Below are positions 45,138 through 59,025 of a DNA stretch of 64,000 nucleotides, one piece after another. This DNA is from Paenibacillus sp. DMB20. GTDB lineage: Bacteria; Bacillota; Bacilli; Paenibacillales; Paenibacillaceae. The notes beneath the pieces were generated by a model that saw only the letters and a list, made by a program, of their open reading frames with translations, was not told the DNA's origin and made no database searches. The stretch spans positions 310,001-374,000 of the forward strand of contig NZ_LAZU01000037.1 in the NCBI RefSeq assembly GCF_000987955.1, in the 5' to 3' direction. The position numbers and the translations under genes are program-made. Each line of letters begins with the position of its first letter. The stretch's first letter is position 1.

Positions 45138-45193
45138 ATACTTATGCGGCGAGGCCTCGCCCTATGCATTTTTACCGGAAAGCCTAAGCGCTG

Positions 45194-45853
45194 CTAGACT
45201 TGTCCGCTCTTCCGGATCTCATCGATGGCTGCAGTCCTGTCCGGCATGCCGAACACCGCGCTTCCCGCCACAAGCACATCCGCCCCTGCCTTGGCGACCA
45301 CCCGCGCCGTATCGGCGGTAATGCCGCCGTCTACCTCAATGTGCGTATGAGGATTGGGTCCTTTTGAGATCCACTCGCGGAGCCGTTCGATTTTGCCCAC
45401 GGTCCGCTCAATGAACTTCTGCCCCCCGAACCCCGGATTTACCGTCATGACCAGCACCAGATCCAGATCCGGGAGCACCTCTTTCAAAACATCCGCGGGG
45501 GTCCCCGGATTAATCGCGGCTCCCGCCTTTACCCCGTGCTCTTTGATCAGATGAATCACCCGATGGAGATGAGGACAGGTTTCGGCATGCACGGTAATAT
45601 AATCGGCACCCGCCTTGGCAAAATCCGAGATATACCGCTCCGGCTGCTCGATCATCAAGTGAACGTCGAGCGGCAGCGTCGTCCGGGGACGGATCGCCCG
45701 GACGATCGGAGGCCCCAGGGTAATGTTAGGAACGAAGTGGCCGTCCATGACGTCCACATGGATCCAGTCCGCTCCCCCTGCCTGAACTTCGGCAATTTCG
45801 TCTCCCAGCTTGGCAAAGTCGGCCGACAGTATGGATGGCGCTATTTTGATCAT
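45194..45853 (-). CDS. rpe: Ribulose-phosphate 3-epimerase
   Basis: Pentose-phosphate enzyme interconverting ribulose 5-phosphate and xylulose 5-phosphate. The 219-residue TIM barrel carries the signature [20 protein letters not shown] (metal ligands), [25 protein letters not shown] and the phosphate-binding end [18 protein letters not shown] lies upstream of the ATG. It follows rsgA by four bases, as in B. subtilis. The thiamine pyrophosphokinase gene (thiN) that often follows rpe is absent. Confidence 0.96.
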   Translation of the reverse strand: MIKIAPSILSADFAKLGDEIAEVQAGGADWIHVDVMDGHFVPNITLGPPIVRAIRPRTTLPLDVHLMIEQPERYISDFAKAGADYITVHAETCPHLHRVIHLIKEHGVKAGAAINPGTPADVLKEVLPDLDLVLVMTVNPGFGGQKFIERTVGKIERLREWISKGPNPHTHIEVDGGITADTARVVAKAGADVLVAGSAVFGMPDRTAAIDEIRKSGQV

Positions 45854-45857
45854 AAGG

Positions 45858-46766
45858 TTAATACCTCCGCTTCTTTTCTTTCATTTCCGTAAAAAATTCT
45901 AAGTAATGCTCGTAACGGCTCTCCGCAATGTCGCCGTTCTCCTTGGCCTCGATCACCCGGCAGCCCGGCTCGTGGGTATGGCTGCATCCCCGAAATTTGC
46001 AGTTTTCGGCATATGGCGCAAACTCGCGGAAACAATCGGAGAGCTCCTCCACGCCGAGCTCCAGGAAATCAAGCTGGCTGAAGCCGGGCGTATCGGCCAC
46101 GAACCCGCCATTGTCCAGTTCAATCAGCTCCACATGTCTCGTCGTATGGCGGCCGCGTCCAAGACGCATGCTGATTTCGCTGGTTTCCAGCGACAGCCCG
46201 GGCATAAGGGCATTGAGCAGGGACGATTTTCCCACGCCGGATTGCCCGGAGAAAACGCTGATGGCACCGGCCAGCCTATCCTTTACTTCTTTCGTTCCCG
46301 TTCCAAGAAGGGAACTGGTGATCATAACCTCATAGCCAATCGACTCGTACAGCTTTTTAACGCGTCCCGCGGTATGATCCGAGTCTTCCGCAAGATCCTG
46401 TTTGGTCAACAGAATCAGCGTATCCAATCCGGAATGCTCGATATGTACTAGGAACTTGTCCAGCAGCAGAAGATTCAGATCCGGTTCCTTTACGGAGAAC
46501 AAAAGAACGGCCAGCTGAACGTTGGCTACCGGAGGACGGATTAATTGGGAAGACCGTGGAAGAATCTCATCCACGGTCCCCTCCCCGTTCTCGGTTAAAG
46601 AGTATACGACGCGGTCCCCGACCAGCGGGGACACGCCTCTTTTTTTGAAAATTCCGCGAGCTCTGCATTGAACCGAAGGGTCCTCGCCGGATACAACCTG
46701 GCCTTCCCGGAGTGGTTTGACATAGTAATATCCGCTCAGTGCCTTTACGATCAGTCCTTCCTGCAT
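45858..46766 (-). CDS. rsgA: Ribosome small-subunit-dependent GTPase A
   Basis: Circularly permuted GTPase that helps 30S maturation. The 302-residue protein has an N-terminal OB fold, the G4 motif LLTKQDL, the G1 P-loop [15 protein letters not shown], the G3 motif DTPGF ([13 protein letters not shown]) and a C-terminal zinc site [14 protein letters not shown]. It lies between prkC and rpe in the conserved order. Confidence 0.96.
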   Translation of the reverse strand: MQEGLIVKALSGYYYVKPLREGQVVSGEDPSVQCRARGIFKKRGVSPLVGDRVVYSLTENGEGTVDEILPRSSQLIRPPVANVQLAVLLFSVKEPDLNLLLLDKFLVHIEHSGLDTLILLTKQDLAEDSDHTAGRVKKLYESIGYEVMITSSLLGTGTKEVKDRLAGAISVFSGQSGVGKSSLLNALMPGLSLETSEISMRLGRGRHTTRHVELIELDNGGFVADTPGFSQLDFLELGVEELSDCFREFAPYAENCKFRGCSHTHEPGCRVIEAKENGDIAESRYEHYLEFFTEMKEKKRRY

Positions 46767-46812
46767 TAGCCAGCCTCACTTTCTGTAATAGATGTTGTAT
46801 TAGTTATCTGCT

Positions 46813-49027
46813 TCAACCTGCGCCTTCAACATCTTCGGTCGGGATTTCCTCGTCATCGGGGTTTCCATTTTCCTTGCCGTTGCCGTTGCCGTTGCCGTTA
46901 CCATGGCCGTTGCCGTTGCCATTGTTCTGGCCGGGATCGGTGGCGGAGCCATCCCCGCCTGCAGGATCCTCTCCGTCCACTTGGCCTTCGCCTGGCGGCG
47001 GATCCGTAGTTGCCGGAACATCCAGCTCCGGTTGTTCGATCACCGGCTCGGGCACCGTGCCGTTCTTCGCATCCGTATAGGAAACGGAATACGTATCCAG
47101 CCTGCGTCCGTCGCGGTAAATGTCAACCGTGCCGTCTTTGCCCGGACCCAGCAGCAGGTTCACCGGAATAATCTCGGTGGTGGTGATACGGCGGGTTTCG
47201 CCTTCCTGATTGTCGCCGCGGGCATCCGAGAATACGATCCGGATCTTGCTCTTCTCGCCTTCACGGTTCGGGGCTACCGGCACCCTGAAGGTATAGTTCA
47301 AAGCATCGGCAGGCAACCCGGAGCTTACCGTAATGTTCTGATCCGTTCCCGGCGTCGCAAGGGAGTTCGGCTCATACGGCCATTGGGCCATAACCAGCCC
47401 TCTTTCCACCGTATAGCTCGGCTCTTCTTTCACGGTGCCGACGTTCAGCCCGAGCGATTTGATCTGATTTTCCGCCTCGCTGCGCGTTTTATTGATCAGG
47501 TCCGGCATCGTTACATTCTTCTTGCCTTTGCTGATAACGAGCTGCACGCTGACATTATCCGGATCGAAGTCTTCCCCTTCGGACGGAGATTGGGAAATGA
47601 CCTGACCGGCAGGAACGCTGTCGTTGTTCTCTTCCGTGGTCGTTACCTGTTCTTCCTTCACCTTGTTTTCCTTAAGGAGCTGCAGTGCCTCTGGCAATGT
47701 TCTTCCTGTTACACTAGGCATTTTGCTTAGAGGTTTTTCGTCTCCGACCGACAACTGGATAATGGAGCCTTCCTTCACGACGGCGCCTTCTTCCTTGCTC
47801 TGGTCGAACACGGTGCCTGTATCTATGCCCTGCTTGTATTCCCGGATGACCTCGTTATCCACAACAAGCCCGACTTTCTCGAGCTCCTGGACCGCTTGCT
47901 CCTCGGTCATGCCGATGACTTTCGGAACGGTTACGTCCGGTACGACCAGCATCTTGTTCACATAAATAACTACACCAGCAAGGATACCCAGAAACAGGAG
48001 GACTAAACCGATGATAAGCGCCGGCTTTTTCCATTTTTTCTTCGGGGTTCCGCCTTTCACGATCTCCGCTTCCGGTTCTTCATCCTCCGGATCGGATACG
48101 GGTGCCGCTGATGCATAACCGCTGCTCTGCTGCATCGTCTTGAGGGCAGGCATGACTCTCGTCTGATCCTCGTCGTCCTCGAATTCAACCTTTGTCTCAT
48201 TGCGTCGGTTCGGCAGCAGGCAGGTTTCCAGATCCTGCATCATCTCTTCCGCGGACTGGTAGCGTTCCTGCGGATTTTTTTCGCATCGACTTCAAAATGA
48301 CGTTCTCCACGCTCTGGGGAATCAGAGGATTGACCTCGCGCGGCTCGTCGAACTCTTCCTGCAGATGCTTGAGCGCGACGCTGATCGGGCTCTCTCCCAG
48401 AAAAGGAAGGCGGGCCGTCAGCATTTGATACAATACGATGCCCAAAGAGTATAAATCCGATTTTTCCCCCGTAGCCACGCCTTTGGCATGCTCCGGAGAA
48501 AAATAATGCACCGAACCGACAACGGACCCCGTTTGGGTGATCGTCGTCGAGGTGACGGCTCTCGCGATGCCGAAATCCGTCACCTTGACCCGGCCGTTGC
48601 GGCCGATCAGGATATTGTGCGGCTTGATGTCGCGGTGAATGATCTGATTATGGTGGGCATGGTCCAACGCGTCGCAAATCTGCGAAGCGATCCGGACCGC
48701 CTCGTCCACTTGGAGCGGAGCCCGTTCTTTGATGATTTCGTTAAGATTGTTTCCCTCGATATATTCCATAACGATGTAATGCACATCGTCCTCTTGGCCC
48801 ACATCGTAAATGCTGACCACATTCGGATGTGACAATGATGCTGCAGATTGCGCTTCGCGCCGGAAACGGCGGATAAATTCCTCATCGTGCACAAACTGCT
48901 GCCGCAGCACTTTGATCGCTACGTTTCGGTTCAGTAAAATATCCTGTGCCTTGTAGACCAGCGCCATTCCACCGCCGCCGATTCGCTCTATGATCTTGTA
49001 ACGACCAGCCAATTCATGTCCGATCAT
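46813..49027 (-). CDS. prkC: Serine/threonine protein kinase PrkC with PASTA repeats, frameshifted
   Basis: Membrane kinase that senses muropeptides. The N-terminal kinase domain (1-270) shows [20 protein letters not shown] (catalytic Lys), [12 protein letters not shown] and TDFGIARA. A run of seven T on the plus strand (48275-48281) breaks the frame after KSMRK; with six it continues [19 protein letters not shown] single membrane helix ([20 protein letters not shown]) and about three PASTA domains follow. The product is about 737 residues. Unusually, the extracellular end is an Asn-Gly rich tail. The ATG at 49027 overlaps prpC by 14 bases. The shift is probably a sequencing error. Confidence 0.9.
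46876..46923. repeat. GCCGTT hexamer repeat encoding the PrkC Asn-Gly tail
   Basis: Eight consecutive six-base units, mostly GCCGTT with one ACCATG and one GCCATT, encode the repeating Gly-Asn of the PrkC C-terminus. Such a unit is prone to length change by slippage without breaking the frame. Confidence 0.85.
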
Positions 49028-49799
49028 GAATTCCACCCCTTTGTACGTTGCCGGCAGCTTCTTCTTGATGCTCAAACAGGGCGACCGTGATGTTGTCGTC
49101 GCCTCCGGCGAGAAGAGCCAGTTGAAGCAGGCGGTCTGCCTTATCCTCCAGAGGGAGGTCTGGCGAGCCGACGATTTGGCCGATCAGCTCCCGGCTTACG
49201 GGATTGCTGAGCCCGTCGCTGCACAGCAGCAGCACCTCGCCGGCGGCAAGCGCTACCGGACTAAGCTCAACCGATACGTCAACGTCGGTTCCGAGTGCCC
49301 GGATCAGCACGTTTTTGCGCGGATGGGACTCCAGTTCCTCTTCTGTGATTTGACCGCTTTTAAACAATTCATTGACCAGCGTGTGATCATCCGTAAGCCG
49401 GGTCACCTGACCCGCGGACACTTTATAGGCGCGGCTGTCTCCGATATGGCCGATATAGCCTTCGCAGTCCCGAAGCAGCACCGCCACGATCGTGGTGCCC
49501 ATATTGTGCAGCCGTTCGTCCGTGGATGCCTCACGGTAAATCACTTCATTGGCATGCAGAATGGCGTCGCCCAGCACCGACCGCAAGCCGTCCATGGAGA
49601 TTTCGGGCTCCAGGGAGGACAAGTCTTCGGCTACGGTCTGAACCGCCAGTCTGCTGGCGGTATCCCCCGCAAGGTGACCGCCCATTCCGTCGGCAACAAT
49701 GCCGAGTGTATAGCCATGCTCCAGTTGACGGATCAGGACCGAATCTTCGTTCACCTGACGAACCCGCCCGACATGGCTGACATGAACCGTGTTGATCAA
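49014..49799 (-). CDS. prpC: PP2C-type serine/threonine phosphatase PrpC
   Basis: Dephosphorylates PrkC and its targets. The 261-residue protein shows the PP2C metal motifs [41 protein letters not shown] and [11 protein letters not shown], then [10 protein letters not shown]. The TTG at 49799 (start [14 protein letters not shown]) has GGGGTGAG about five to seven bases upstream and fits the family start; the frame continues upstream inside rlmN. The stop overlaps the prkC start, a coupling typical of this pair. Confidence 0.94.
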   Translation of the reverse strand: MINTVHVSHVGRVRQVNEDSVLIRQLEHGYTLGIVADGMGGHLAGDTASRLAVQTVAEDLSSLEPEISMDGLRSVLGDAILHANEVIYREASTDERLHNMGTTIVAVLLRDCEGYIGHIGDSRAYKVSAGQVTRLTDDHTLVNELFKSGQITEEELESHPRKNVLIRALGTDVDVSVELSPVALAAGEVLLLCSDGLSNPVSRELIGQIVGSPDLPLEDKADRLLQLALLAGGDDNITVALFEHQEEAAGNVQRGGIHDRT

Positions 49800-49806
49800 A
49801 TTATTC

Positions 49807-50847
49807 TCACCCCAACTCCATATGCTTGGCCCGCAGCTGGCCGCAGGCTGCTGCGATATCATGGCCTTGTTCGCGGCGGATCGTTACGTTCACGCCTTTA
49901 TCCGCCAAGGTGCGTTGAAATTTGAAAATGTCGTTTCGCGACGTGCGGACGTATTTGCGTTCCGGCACGTGGTTAACCGGGATCAGGTTCACGTAGCAGT
50001 TCATGTCCTTAATGACGTCTGCCAGCTCTTCCGCATGCTCAGCCTGGTCGTTGACCCCGCCGATCAAAGCATATTCGAACGTAATGCGGCGGCCCGTCTT
50101 AGCCTGGTAATACCGAAGAGCTTCGATGACATCATCGAACGGGAAGCGCCGGTTCACCGGCATCAGCTTGGAACGGAGCTTGTCGTTCGGCGCGTGAATC
50201 GAAATCGCCAGGTTGATCTGGGTGTTCTCCTCCGCGAACTTGTAGATGTTCGGCACGATGCCGCTGGTCGATACCGTAATGTGGCGCTGGCCGATATTCA
50301 GCCCCTTCTCATGGATCATCGTGCGCAGGAACTTCATCGTGGCGTCATAATTCTCAAACGGTTCGCCGGAGCCCATAATGACGATGCTGCTGACGCGCTC
50401 TCCTTTTTTGTCGAGGATTTTCTGCGCCTGCACGACCTGGGCCACGATCTCCCCCGGCGTCAGGTTACGCTTCAAACCGCCCAGCGTCGACGCGCAAAAC
50501 GTGCAGCCGATCCGGCATCCCACCTGGGTTGTGACGCAGATGCTGTTCCCGTAGTTGTGTTTCATGATGACCGTCTCGATCGCATGATCGTCATGCAGAC
50601 CGAACAAAAACTTCACCGTGCCGTCCTTGGACTCGAATTTGGTAATTTCGGTCAAGGTTACGAAGCTGAATTGTTCCTCCAGCTTACGCCGCAAATCCTT
50701 TGACAGATTTGTCATCTCTTCGAAAGAGTCCACGCGCTTTACGTACAGCCATTCGTAAATTTGGGTGCCGCGGAATGCCGGCTCGCCGATTTCCTGGGCC
50801 CACGCCTGGAGCTCCTCCAAAGAAAAATCATATATAAAAGGCTTCAT
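49807..50847 (-). CDS. rlmN: 23S rRNA (adenine(2503)-C(2))-methyltransferase RlmN
   Basis: Radical SAM enzyme methylating A2503 of 23S rRNA and A37 of some tRNAs. The 346-residue protein has the cluster motif [14 protein letters not shown], the glycine motif [13 protein letters not shown] and late residues [19 protein letters not shown]. The start at 50847 ([14 protein letters not shown]) follows AGGTG; an upstream in-frame start is possible but lacks spacing. It overlaps no gene and lies eight bases before prpC. The 138-base gap to rsmB shows no strong signal. Confidence 0.95.
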   Translation of the reverse strand: MKPFIYDFSLEELQAWAQEIGEPAFRGTQIYEWLYVKRVDSFEEMTNLSKDLRRKLEEQFSFVTLTEITKFESKDGTVKFLFGLHDDHAIETVIMKHNYGNSICVTTQVGCRIGCTFCASTLGGLKRNLTPGEIVAQVVQAQKILDKKGERVSSIVIMGSGEPFENYDATMKFLRTMIHEKGLNIGQRHITVSTSGIVPNIYKFAEENTQINLAISIHAPNDKLRSKLMPVNRRFPFDDVIEALRYYQAKTGRRITFEYALIGGVNDQAEHAEELADVIKDMNCYVNLIPVNHVPERKYVRTSRNDIFKFQRTLADKGVNVTIRREQGHDIAAACGQLRAKHMELG

Positions 50848-50985
50848 CTCACCACACCTGTCTTTTTCATTCATATGCATCTCTCTTTTCATTCTTCCTA
50901 TTTTAACACAAATAAAAGAGACGGTAAAAGAGAAAACCCGCCAGCACGGCGGGCCATGACTATAGTCGTATCTTGCTTGCCCCGA

Positions 50986-52369
50986 TCAAGGGAGTCGCCG
51001 GAGCCTTGCAATGTAGAAACCGTCACTGTGGAAATGCTGAGGAAGAATCTGCACTCCGCCGCCGCGGAACAACGCATGTTTCCGCACCTTTTCCGGGAAT
51101 CGGGCATCATCGTCATCCATAACGAAATCCGGATGTCTGCTCAAAAATGATTCTATCGTCTCTTCATTTTCCTTGGGCTCGATCGTGCACGTGCTGTACA
51201 CGAGCACGCCCCCCGGGCGGACGAGACCGGACGCGGTATCCAGCAGTTCCCGCTGAAGCGCGGCGATTTCGCCGACATCATCCGGCGTCTTCGCCCATTT
51301 CAAGTCCGGCTTGCGGCGGATGACGCCCAGCCCGGAGCATGGCGCGTCCAGCAGCACCCTGTCGAAAGACGAGGGCTCATACCGGCTCGCCAGATCCAGC
51401 GCATCGCCCGTGACGGAGGTGATGCTCTCCAGTCCGAGCCGCTCCGCTTGCTCCGCAATCAGCCTTTGCTTATGGGAGTGGAGATCATTGGCGATGATCA
51501 GGCCGTCGTCCTTCATCAGTTCTCCCATGTGGGCGGTCTTGCCTCCCGGAGCGGCACAGCAGTCCAGCACGCGCATGCCCGGCTCCGGGCCCACGGCTTC
51601 GGCCACAAGCATGGAGCTTTCATCCTGAATGGAGATCATTCCTTCCCGATACCAGTCGGTTAAAGCCATGTTTCCGCCGCCTCTTACGATGATACCGTAA
51701 GGGCTGAGCTCCGAAGGGACGGCATCGAACCCGGCGGATTCCATTTCCTCCAGCATCCGGTCCCGGCTGATCATCGTCGTGTTGACCCGAACGCTGACGG
51801 CAGGGGGTTCGTTATTGGCCCGGCAGATCGCCTCGGCGGTCTCCTCGCCGTATTGCTCGATCCAGCGCTCCACAAGCCATTTCGGATGGGAATGCTTGAG
51901 TGAAATCCGGTCCGCCGGGGGGGAGGTCATCCGGAATAACAAGCTCGTCCTTTTGCCGGAGCACGTTCCTCAGCACGCCGTTCACCATGCCGGATATGCC
52001 TTGGTGACCGCGCCGCTTGGCCAGGTTGACGGCCTCGCTGACGACGGCATGCTCCGGGATCCGGTCCAGATACATGATCTGGTACAGGCTGAGCCGGAGC
52101 AGCGCCCGGACCCAGGGCTGCAGCTTCGCCGTTCCCTTTTTGACAAAACGGTCCAAAAAGTAATCCAGGGTGTTCAGCCTTGCGATCGTACCGTAGACAA
52201 GCTCCGTGGCAAGTCCGGCATCCCCTTTCGCCAGCGATGCCTTCTGAAGCGCCGCGTTGAGCAGCAAATTGCTGTAGGCTCCCTCCTGCTCCACCTGGGT
52301 CAGCACATCCATGGCCAGCTCTCTGGCACTCGCCGCCCGTTTTACTGGACCATGGCCGCGTCCGCTCAC
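50986..52369 (-). CDS. rsmB: 16S rRNA (cytosine(967)-C(5))-methyltransferase RsmB, frameshifted
   Basis: Methylates C967 of 16S rRNA. The N-terminal NusB-like domain (ARELAMDVLTQVEQEGAYSN) is in one frame and the methyltransferase domain in another. A run of seven G on the plus strand (51917-51923) joins them; with six it reads DDLPPADRISLKHSHPKWLV. Catalytic motifs are LDCCAAPGGKTAHMGELM and the two cysteines in DAPCSGLGVIRRKP and VYSTCTIEPKENE. The GTG at 52369 overlaps the fmt stop (GTGA). About 460 residues. Probably a sequencing error. Confidence 0.92.
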
Positions 52370-53309
52370 GACAGCACCGTCCCGGCCGTCAAACTCGTCC
52401 CGCGGACAAACTGCGAAACATCCATCGCTTTTTTTGCCGCTCGGCTGAACCGTCAACAGATTAAGAATCCCGTCTCCCGTCTTTACCGCGATGCCTTTTT
52501 CGGTTACCGCCAGCACGGTTCCCGGAACCGCTTCGCCGCTGCCCGTGCCGCCGCTTTGCGGAGCCTCGGCCGACCATACCTTGAACACGTCCCCGTTCCA
52601 CAGCGTGAATGCGCCGGAGAACGGCACAAGGCCGCGGATCTGATTAAATATTTCCCTGGAAGTCCGGTTCCAGTCGATTTTCTCGTCCTCGCGGTTCAGA
52701 TTCGGCGCGTAAGTCGCCTCTTCGTCCTTCTGAGGCTCGGCCTGGACTTTGCCGTTCATCAAGTGCGGCAGCTGCTCCTTGAGCAGGGATGCACCCGCAC
52801 GGCTCAGCTTCTCGAACATGGTGCCCGCCGTATCGTCATCGCCGATCGGCACTTCCGCCTTGGCGATCATATCGCCGGTGTCCAGCCCTTCCGCCATGTA
52901 CATCAGCGTAATGCCCGTGACCTTCTCGCCGTTCATGATGGAGCGCTGGATCGGCGCTCCGCCCCGGTACTTCGGAAGCAGCGAGCCGTGAACGTTCAGG
53001 CAGCCGAGAGCGGGCATATCCAGCACCGATTTCGGGAGGATCTGCCCGTATGCGGCCGTAACGATCATATCCGGCTTATAGTTCGCCAGCTCGGCCACCG
53101 ATTCCGGATGACGCAGACGCTGCGGCTGCATCACGGGAATCCCGTGGCGCAGCGCAGCTTCCTTCACCGGCGTCGGGGTAAGCACTTTTTTTTCGTCCCT
53201 GCGGACGGTCCGGCTGCGTCACCACCGCTACGACGTTGTAGCCTTCGGCCACCAGCATATCGAGACTGGGCACGGCGAACGCGGGGGTACCCATAAATAC
53301 GATGTTCAT
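52366..53309 (-). CDS. fmt: Methionyl-tRNA formyltransferase, frameshifted twice
   Basis: Formylates initiator methionyl-tRNA. It starts [20 protein letters not shown] at 53309, overlapping the def stop as ATGA. A run of eight T on the plus strand (53188-53195) breaks it at PQGRKK; with seven it reads [20 protein letters not shown]. The catalytic region [20 protein letters not shown] is intact. A second run, seven T (52429-52435), breaks the C-terminus at QPSGKK; with six it ends [20 protein letters not shown]. The joined length of 313 residues is normal. Two homopolymer errors in an essential gene argue for sequencing artefact. Confidence 0.92.
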
Positions 53310-53803
53310 CGGTTTTCCAGCTCCTCCCGCGGAGGCCGGTTCGGATCATATTCGTACACCCGTTCCGCGATGTCGGTAAACAGCACCCCGTTCAGATGAT
53401 CGATCTCATGCTGAAATGCGCGGGACAGAAGTCCGGTAGCGGTTACCACCAGCTCGTTTCCTTCACGGTCGAGTCCCTTTACCTTGACCTTCTCGGCGCG
53501 GCGGACATCGCCGTTCCATCCGGGGATGCTCAGGCAGCCTTCAGGGCCGAATTGTTCGCCTTCCCGCTCAAGGATTTCGGGGTTGATCATTTTGATCAAG
53601 CCGTGCTCGTCGCCGGCATCCACCACGATCAACCTCTTCAAAATGCCGACCTGGGGCGCGGCAAGACCCACGCCATCGGCGTCATACATCGTATCGGCCA
53701 TGTCGTCCAAAAGCTTTTGGACGTTCGGCGTCACCTTCGTCACTTCCTTTGCCCGTTTATGCAGCACCTCATCGGGTTCTTTAACAATAATGCGAATTGC
53801 CAT
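53306..53803 (-). CDS. def: Peptide deformylase
   Basis: Removes the formyl group from nascent proteins. All three family motifs are present: [18 protein letters not shown] and the metal-binding HEIDH ([13 protein letters not shown]). The start [20 protein letters not shown] at 53803 gives 165 residues; an upstream in-frame ATG adds nine residues without family support. It sits between priA and fmt as in B. subtilis. Confidence 0.95.
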   Translation of the reverse strand: MAIRIIVKEPDEVLHKRAKEVTKVTPNVQKLLDDMADTMYDADGVGLAAPQVGILKRLIVVDAGDEHGLIKMINPEILEREGEQFGPEGCLSIPGWNGDVRRAEKVKVKGLDREGNELVVTATGLLSRAFQHEIDHLNGVLFTDIAERVYEYDPNRPPREELENR

Positions 53804-53845
53804 CAATGACACCATCCTCATGCTTTTCATTCAATATATGTTCGA

Positions 53846-56375
<2,530 letters not shown>

Positions 56376-56376
<1 letters not shown>

Positions 56377-57620
56377 CAGATTCCCTCCTTCGGCATCCGC
56401 TCGGCTGCAAGCGTCAGCAGCCGCCGGGCCACATCCTCCTTGGTCATGAGCGGCAGCTCGAGGACCAGCCCCCCAGCGTCAAAGATTTGAACGGTGTTTG
56501 TATCGGTCCCGAAACCGGCGCCGGCCTTGGTTACGTCGTTCGCCACGATCAGGTCGCAGTTTTTCCGCCGCAGCTTATCGGTGGCGTAGGCCTCGACTTG
56601 ATCCGTTTCCGCCGCAAAGCCGATGAGGAACTGCGAGGTTTTGCGTTTCCCCAGCGTTTCCAGAATGTCCGTCGTTTTCACAAGCTCCAGCGTCATCGTC
56701 TCGCCTAGCTTCTTCAGCTTGGAGGCAGCCGCCTTCACGGGCCGGTAATCCGCTACCGCCGCCGCTTTAACTACAATATCGCTGTCATCGAATACGCGCA
56801 TAACCGCGTCATGCATATCTTGGGCAGACTCGACCTTCTCCGTCCGGATCCCTTCCGGGGGAGCCATATCCGTATGGGCCGCTATCAAATGTACGTCCGC
56901 CCCCATCTCCTTGGCCGCTTTGGCAATGGCGAATCCCATTTTGCCCGACGAGTCGTTGGTAATGTAACGCACCGGATCGATGCGCTCGATGGTTCCTCCC
57001 GCGGTCACAACAACCTTTTTTCCGGCGAGCGGCCCTACCGGAGCAGCTTCCATGTCAAGGGCCCGTTCGGCCTCCTGCTGCTGAAAAAAGCGTTCCACGA
57101 CCTCGATAATGGTCTCGGGTTCCTCCATCCGGCCTTTGCCGACATAACCGCAGGCCAGAAGTCCTTCGCCGGGTTCGATCATGCCCACCCCGCGGGACAC
57201 GAGGGTCTCCATGTTGGTAACGACCGCCGGATGCGTATACATATGCACATTCATCGCCGGAGAGATCATGACAGGGGCCGTGGTTGCAAGCAGCGTCGTT
57301 GTCAGCATGTCGTCCGCCAGGCCATGGGCCATTTTGGCGATGATATTCGCAGTGGCGGGTGCCACGAGCACCAGATCGGCCATATCGGCCAGATGGATGT
57401 GGGACACGACGGAGGGCTCCCGTTCATCAAAGGTATCGCTATATACCGGATTTTTTGTCAGCGACTGCAATGTGAGTTCGGTAATAAACTGCTTGGCCGA
57501 GGCCGTCATAATGACATGAACGTCCGCCCCTTTTTGGGTAAGCTTGCTGCACAATGCCGCGGCTTTGTAAGCCGCTATGCCGCCCGTAACTCCAAGCACA
57601 ATCACTTTACCGTTCAACAT
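56376..57620 (-). CDS. coaBC: Bifunctional phosphopantothenoylcysteine decarboxylase/synthetase CoaBC
   Basis: Catalyses two steps of coenzyme A synthesis. The 414-residue protein has the N-terminal flavoprotein CoaC domain (VLGVTGGIAAYKAAALCSKL, active-site His in SHIHLADMADL, VLVAPATANIIAK, ACGYVGKGRM) and the C-terminal CoaB domain (VVVTAGGTIERIDPVRYITN and LVANDV-like DLIVANDVTKAGAGFGTDTN). It continues the rpoZ-coaBC-priA order. A hairpin-rich gap of 239 bases with repeat copy E separates it from rpoZ, so it probably has its own promoter. Confidence 0.95.
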
Positions 57621-57743
57621 GACTGCTTCCCCCGCTTTCTGTATTAAAGGTAGGACTGATAAAACAACAAAGAAGCAAAACTTTACGCCGTAAAGCTGCT
57701 TCGCTGCTATAAGATAAAAATATGATGGACGATAGCGTTTCCG

Positions 57744-57790
57744 AGAGAAGGATAAGCCAAGGATAATAAAAACTTATGCTATCTTCTACT
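57744..57790 (+). repeat. Two-hairpin dispersed repeat, copy E (hairpin 2 only)
   Basis: AGAAGGATA (57746-57754) pairs with TATCTTCT (57780-57787) with one bulged G, enclosing ATAA/TTAT. The string GATAAGCCAAGGATAA parallels ATAAGCCAAGCATAA of copy C. It touches the rpoZ terminator. A separate nested hairpin lies at 57672-57703 (GAAGCA/TGCTTC with CTTTACG/CGTAAAG), close to the coaBC start. Confidence 0.6.
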
Positions 57791-57792
57791 TC

Positions 57793-57817
57793 AAAAAAAT
57801 AACAACCTTTCGGTTGT
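57793..57817 (-). terminator. Intrinsic terminator of rpoZ
   Basis: On the minus strand ACAACC, a GAAA loop and GGTTGT form a compact hairpin followed by TATTTTTTT (57799-57793). Confidence 0.85.
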
Positions 57818-57859
57818 CACATTTTTTTGGGAACGCCCTATGAAATTGTCCGGGGAAGC

Positions 57860-58060
57860 TTACGCTTCTTCCCGTTCAATCCGGATATAATCGCCGTAGA
57901 TTTCCTCAAGGGCAACCCCGACGAACTTATGGGATTTCGGGTTTTTCAATTCGGAAGACTCGCCTTCGCGAAGCTGGCGGGCCCGGCGGGAAGCCGCAAC
58001 AACGAGCGAGTATTTGCTGTCCACTTTATTCATCATTTCATCGATGGAAGGGTATAACAT
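57860..58060 (-). CDS. rpoZ: RNA polymerase omega subunit
   Basis: The 66-residue protein starts [20 protein letters not shown] and contains the family core [15 protein letters not shown], which clamps the beta' subunit. Length and position after gmk are as in B. subtilis. A good AGAGGTGC-type site precedes the ATG. Confidence 0.95.
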   Translation of the reverse strand: MLYPSIDEMMNKVDSKYSLVVAASRRARQLREGESSELKNPKSHKFVGVALEEIYGDYIRIEREEA

Positions 58061-58122
58061 GGATTCTAAGCACCTCTTTTTATTTACTTATCGTCAGCCG
58101 CTTATCGGAAAGCCGACGAAGC

Positions 58123-58973
<851 letters not shown>

Positions 58974-59025
58974 ATTGCGGTTGCTCCCCCTATACATTTG
59001 ACTCTATTTTGCCGAATAAGCCCGT

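Noticed and set aside
52366-53185. Fused Fmt-RsmB polypeptide suggested by a continuous frame 51812-53185
   Set aside because: The frame joins two genes only because of an extra base at 52429-52435; correcting it gives a proper fmt stop overlapping an rsmB GTG start.
51779-53296. Long plus-strand frame of 505 codons
   Set aside because: Antisense to rsmB and fmt, composition unlike a protein, no start signal.
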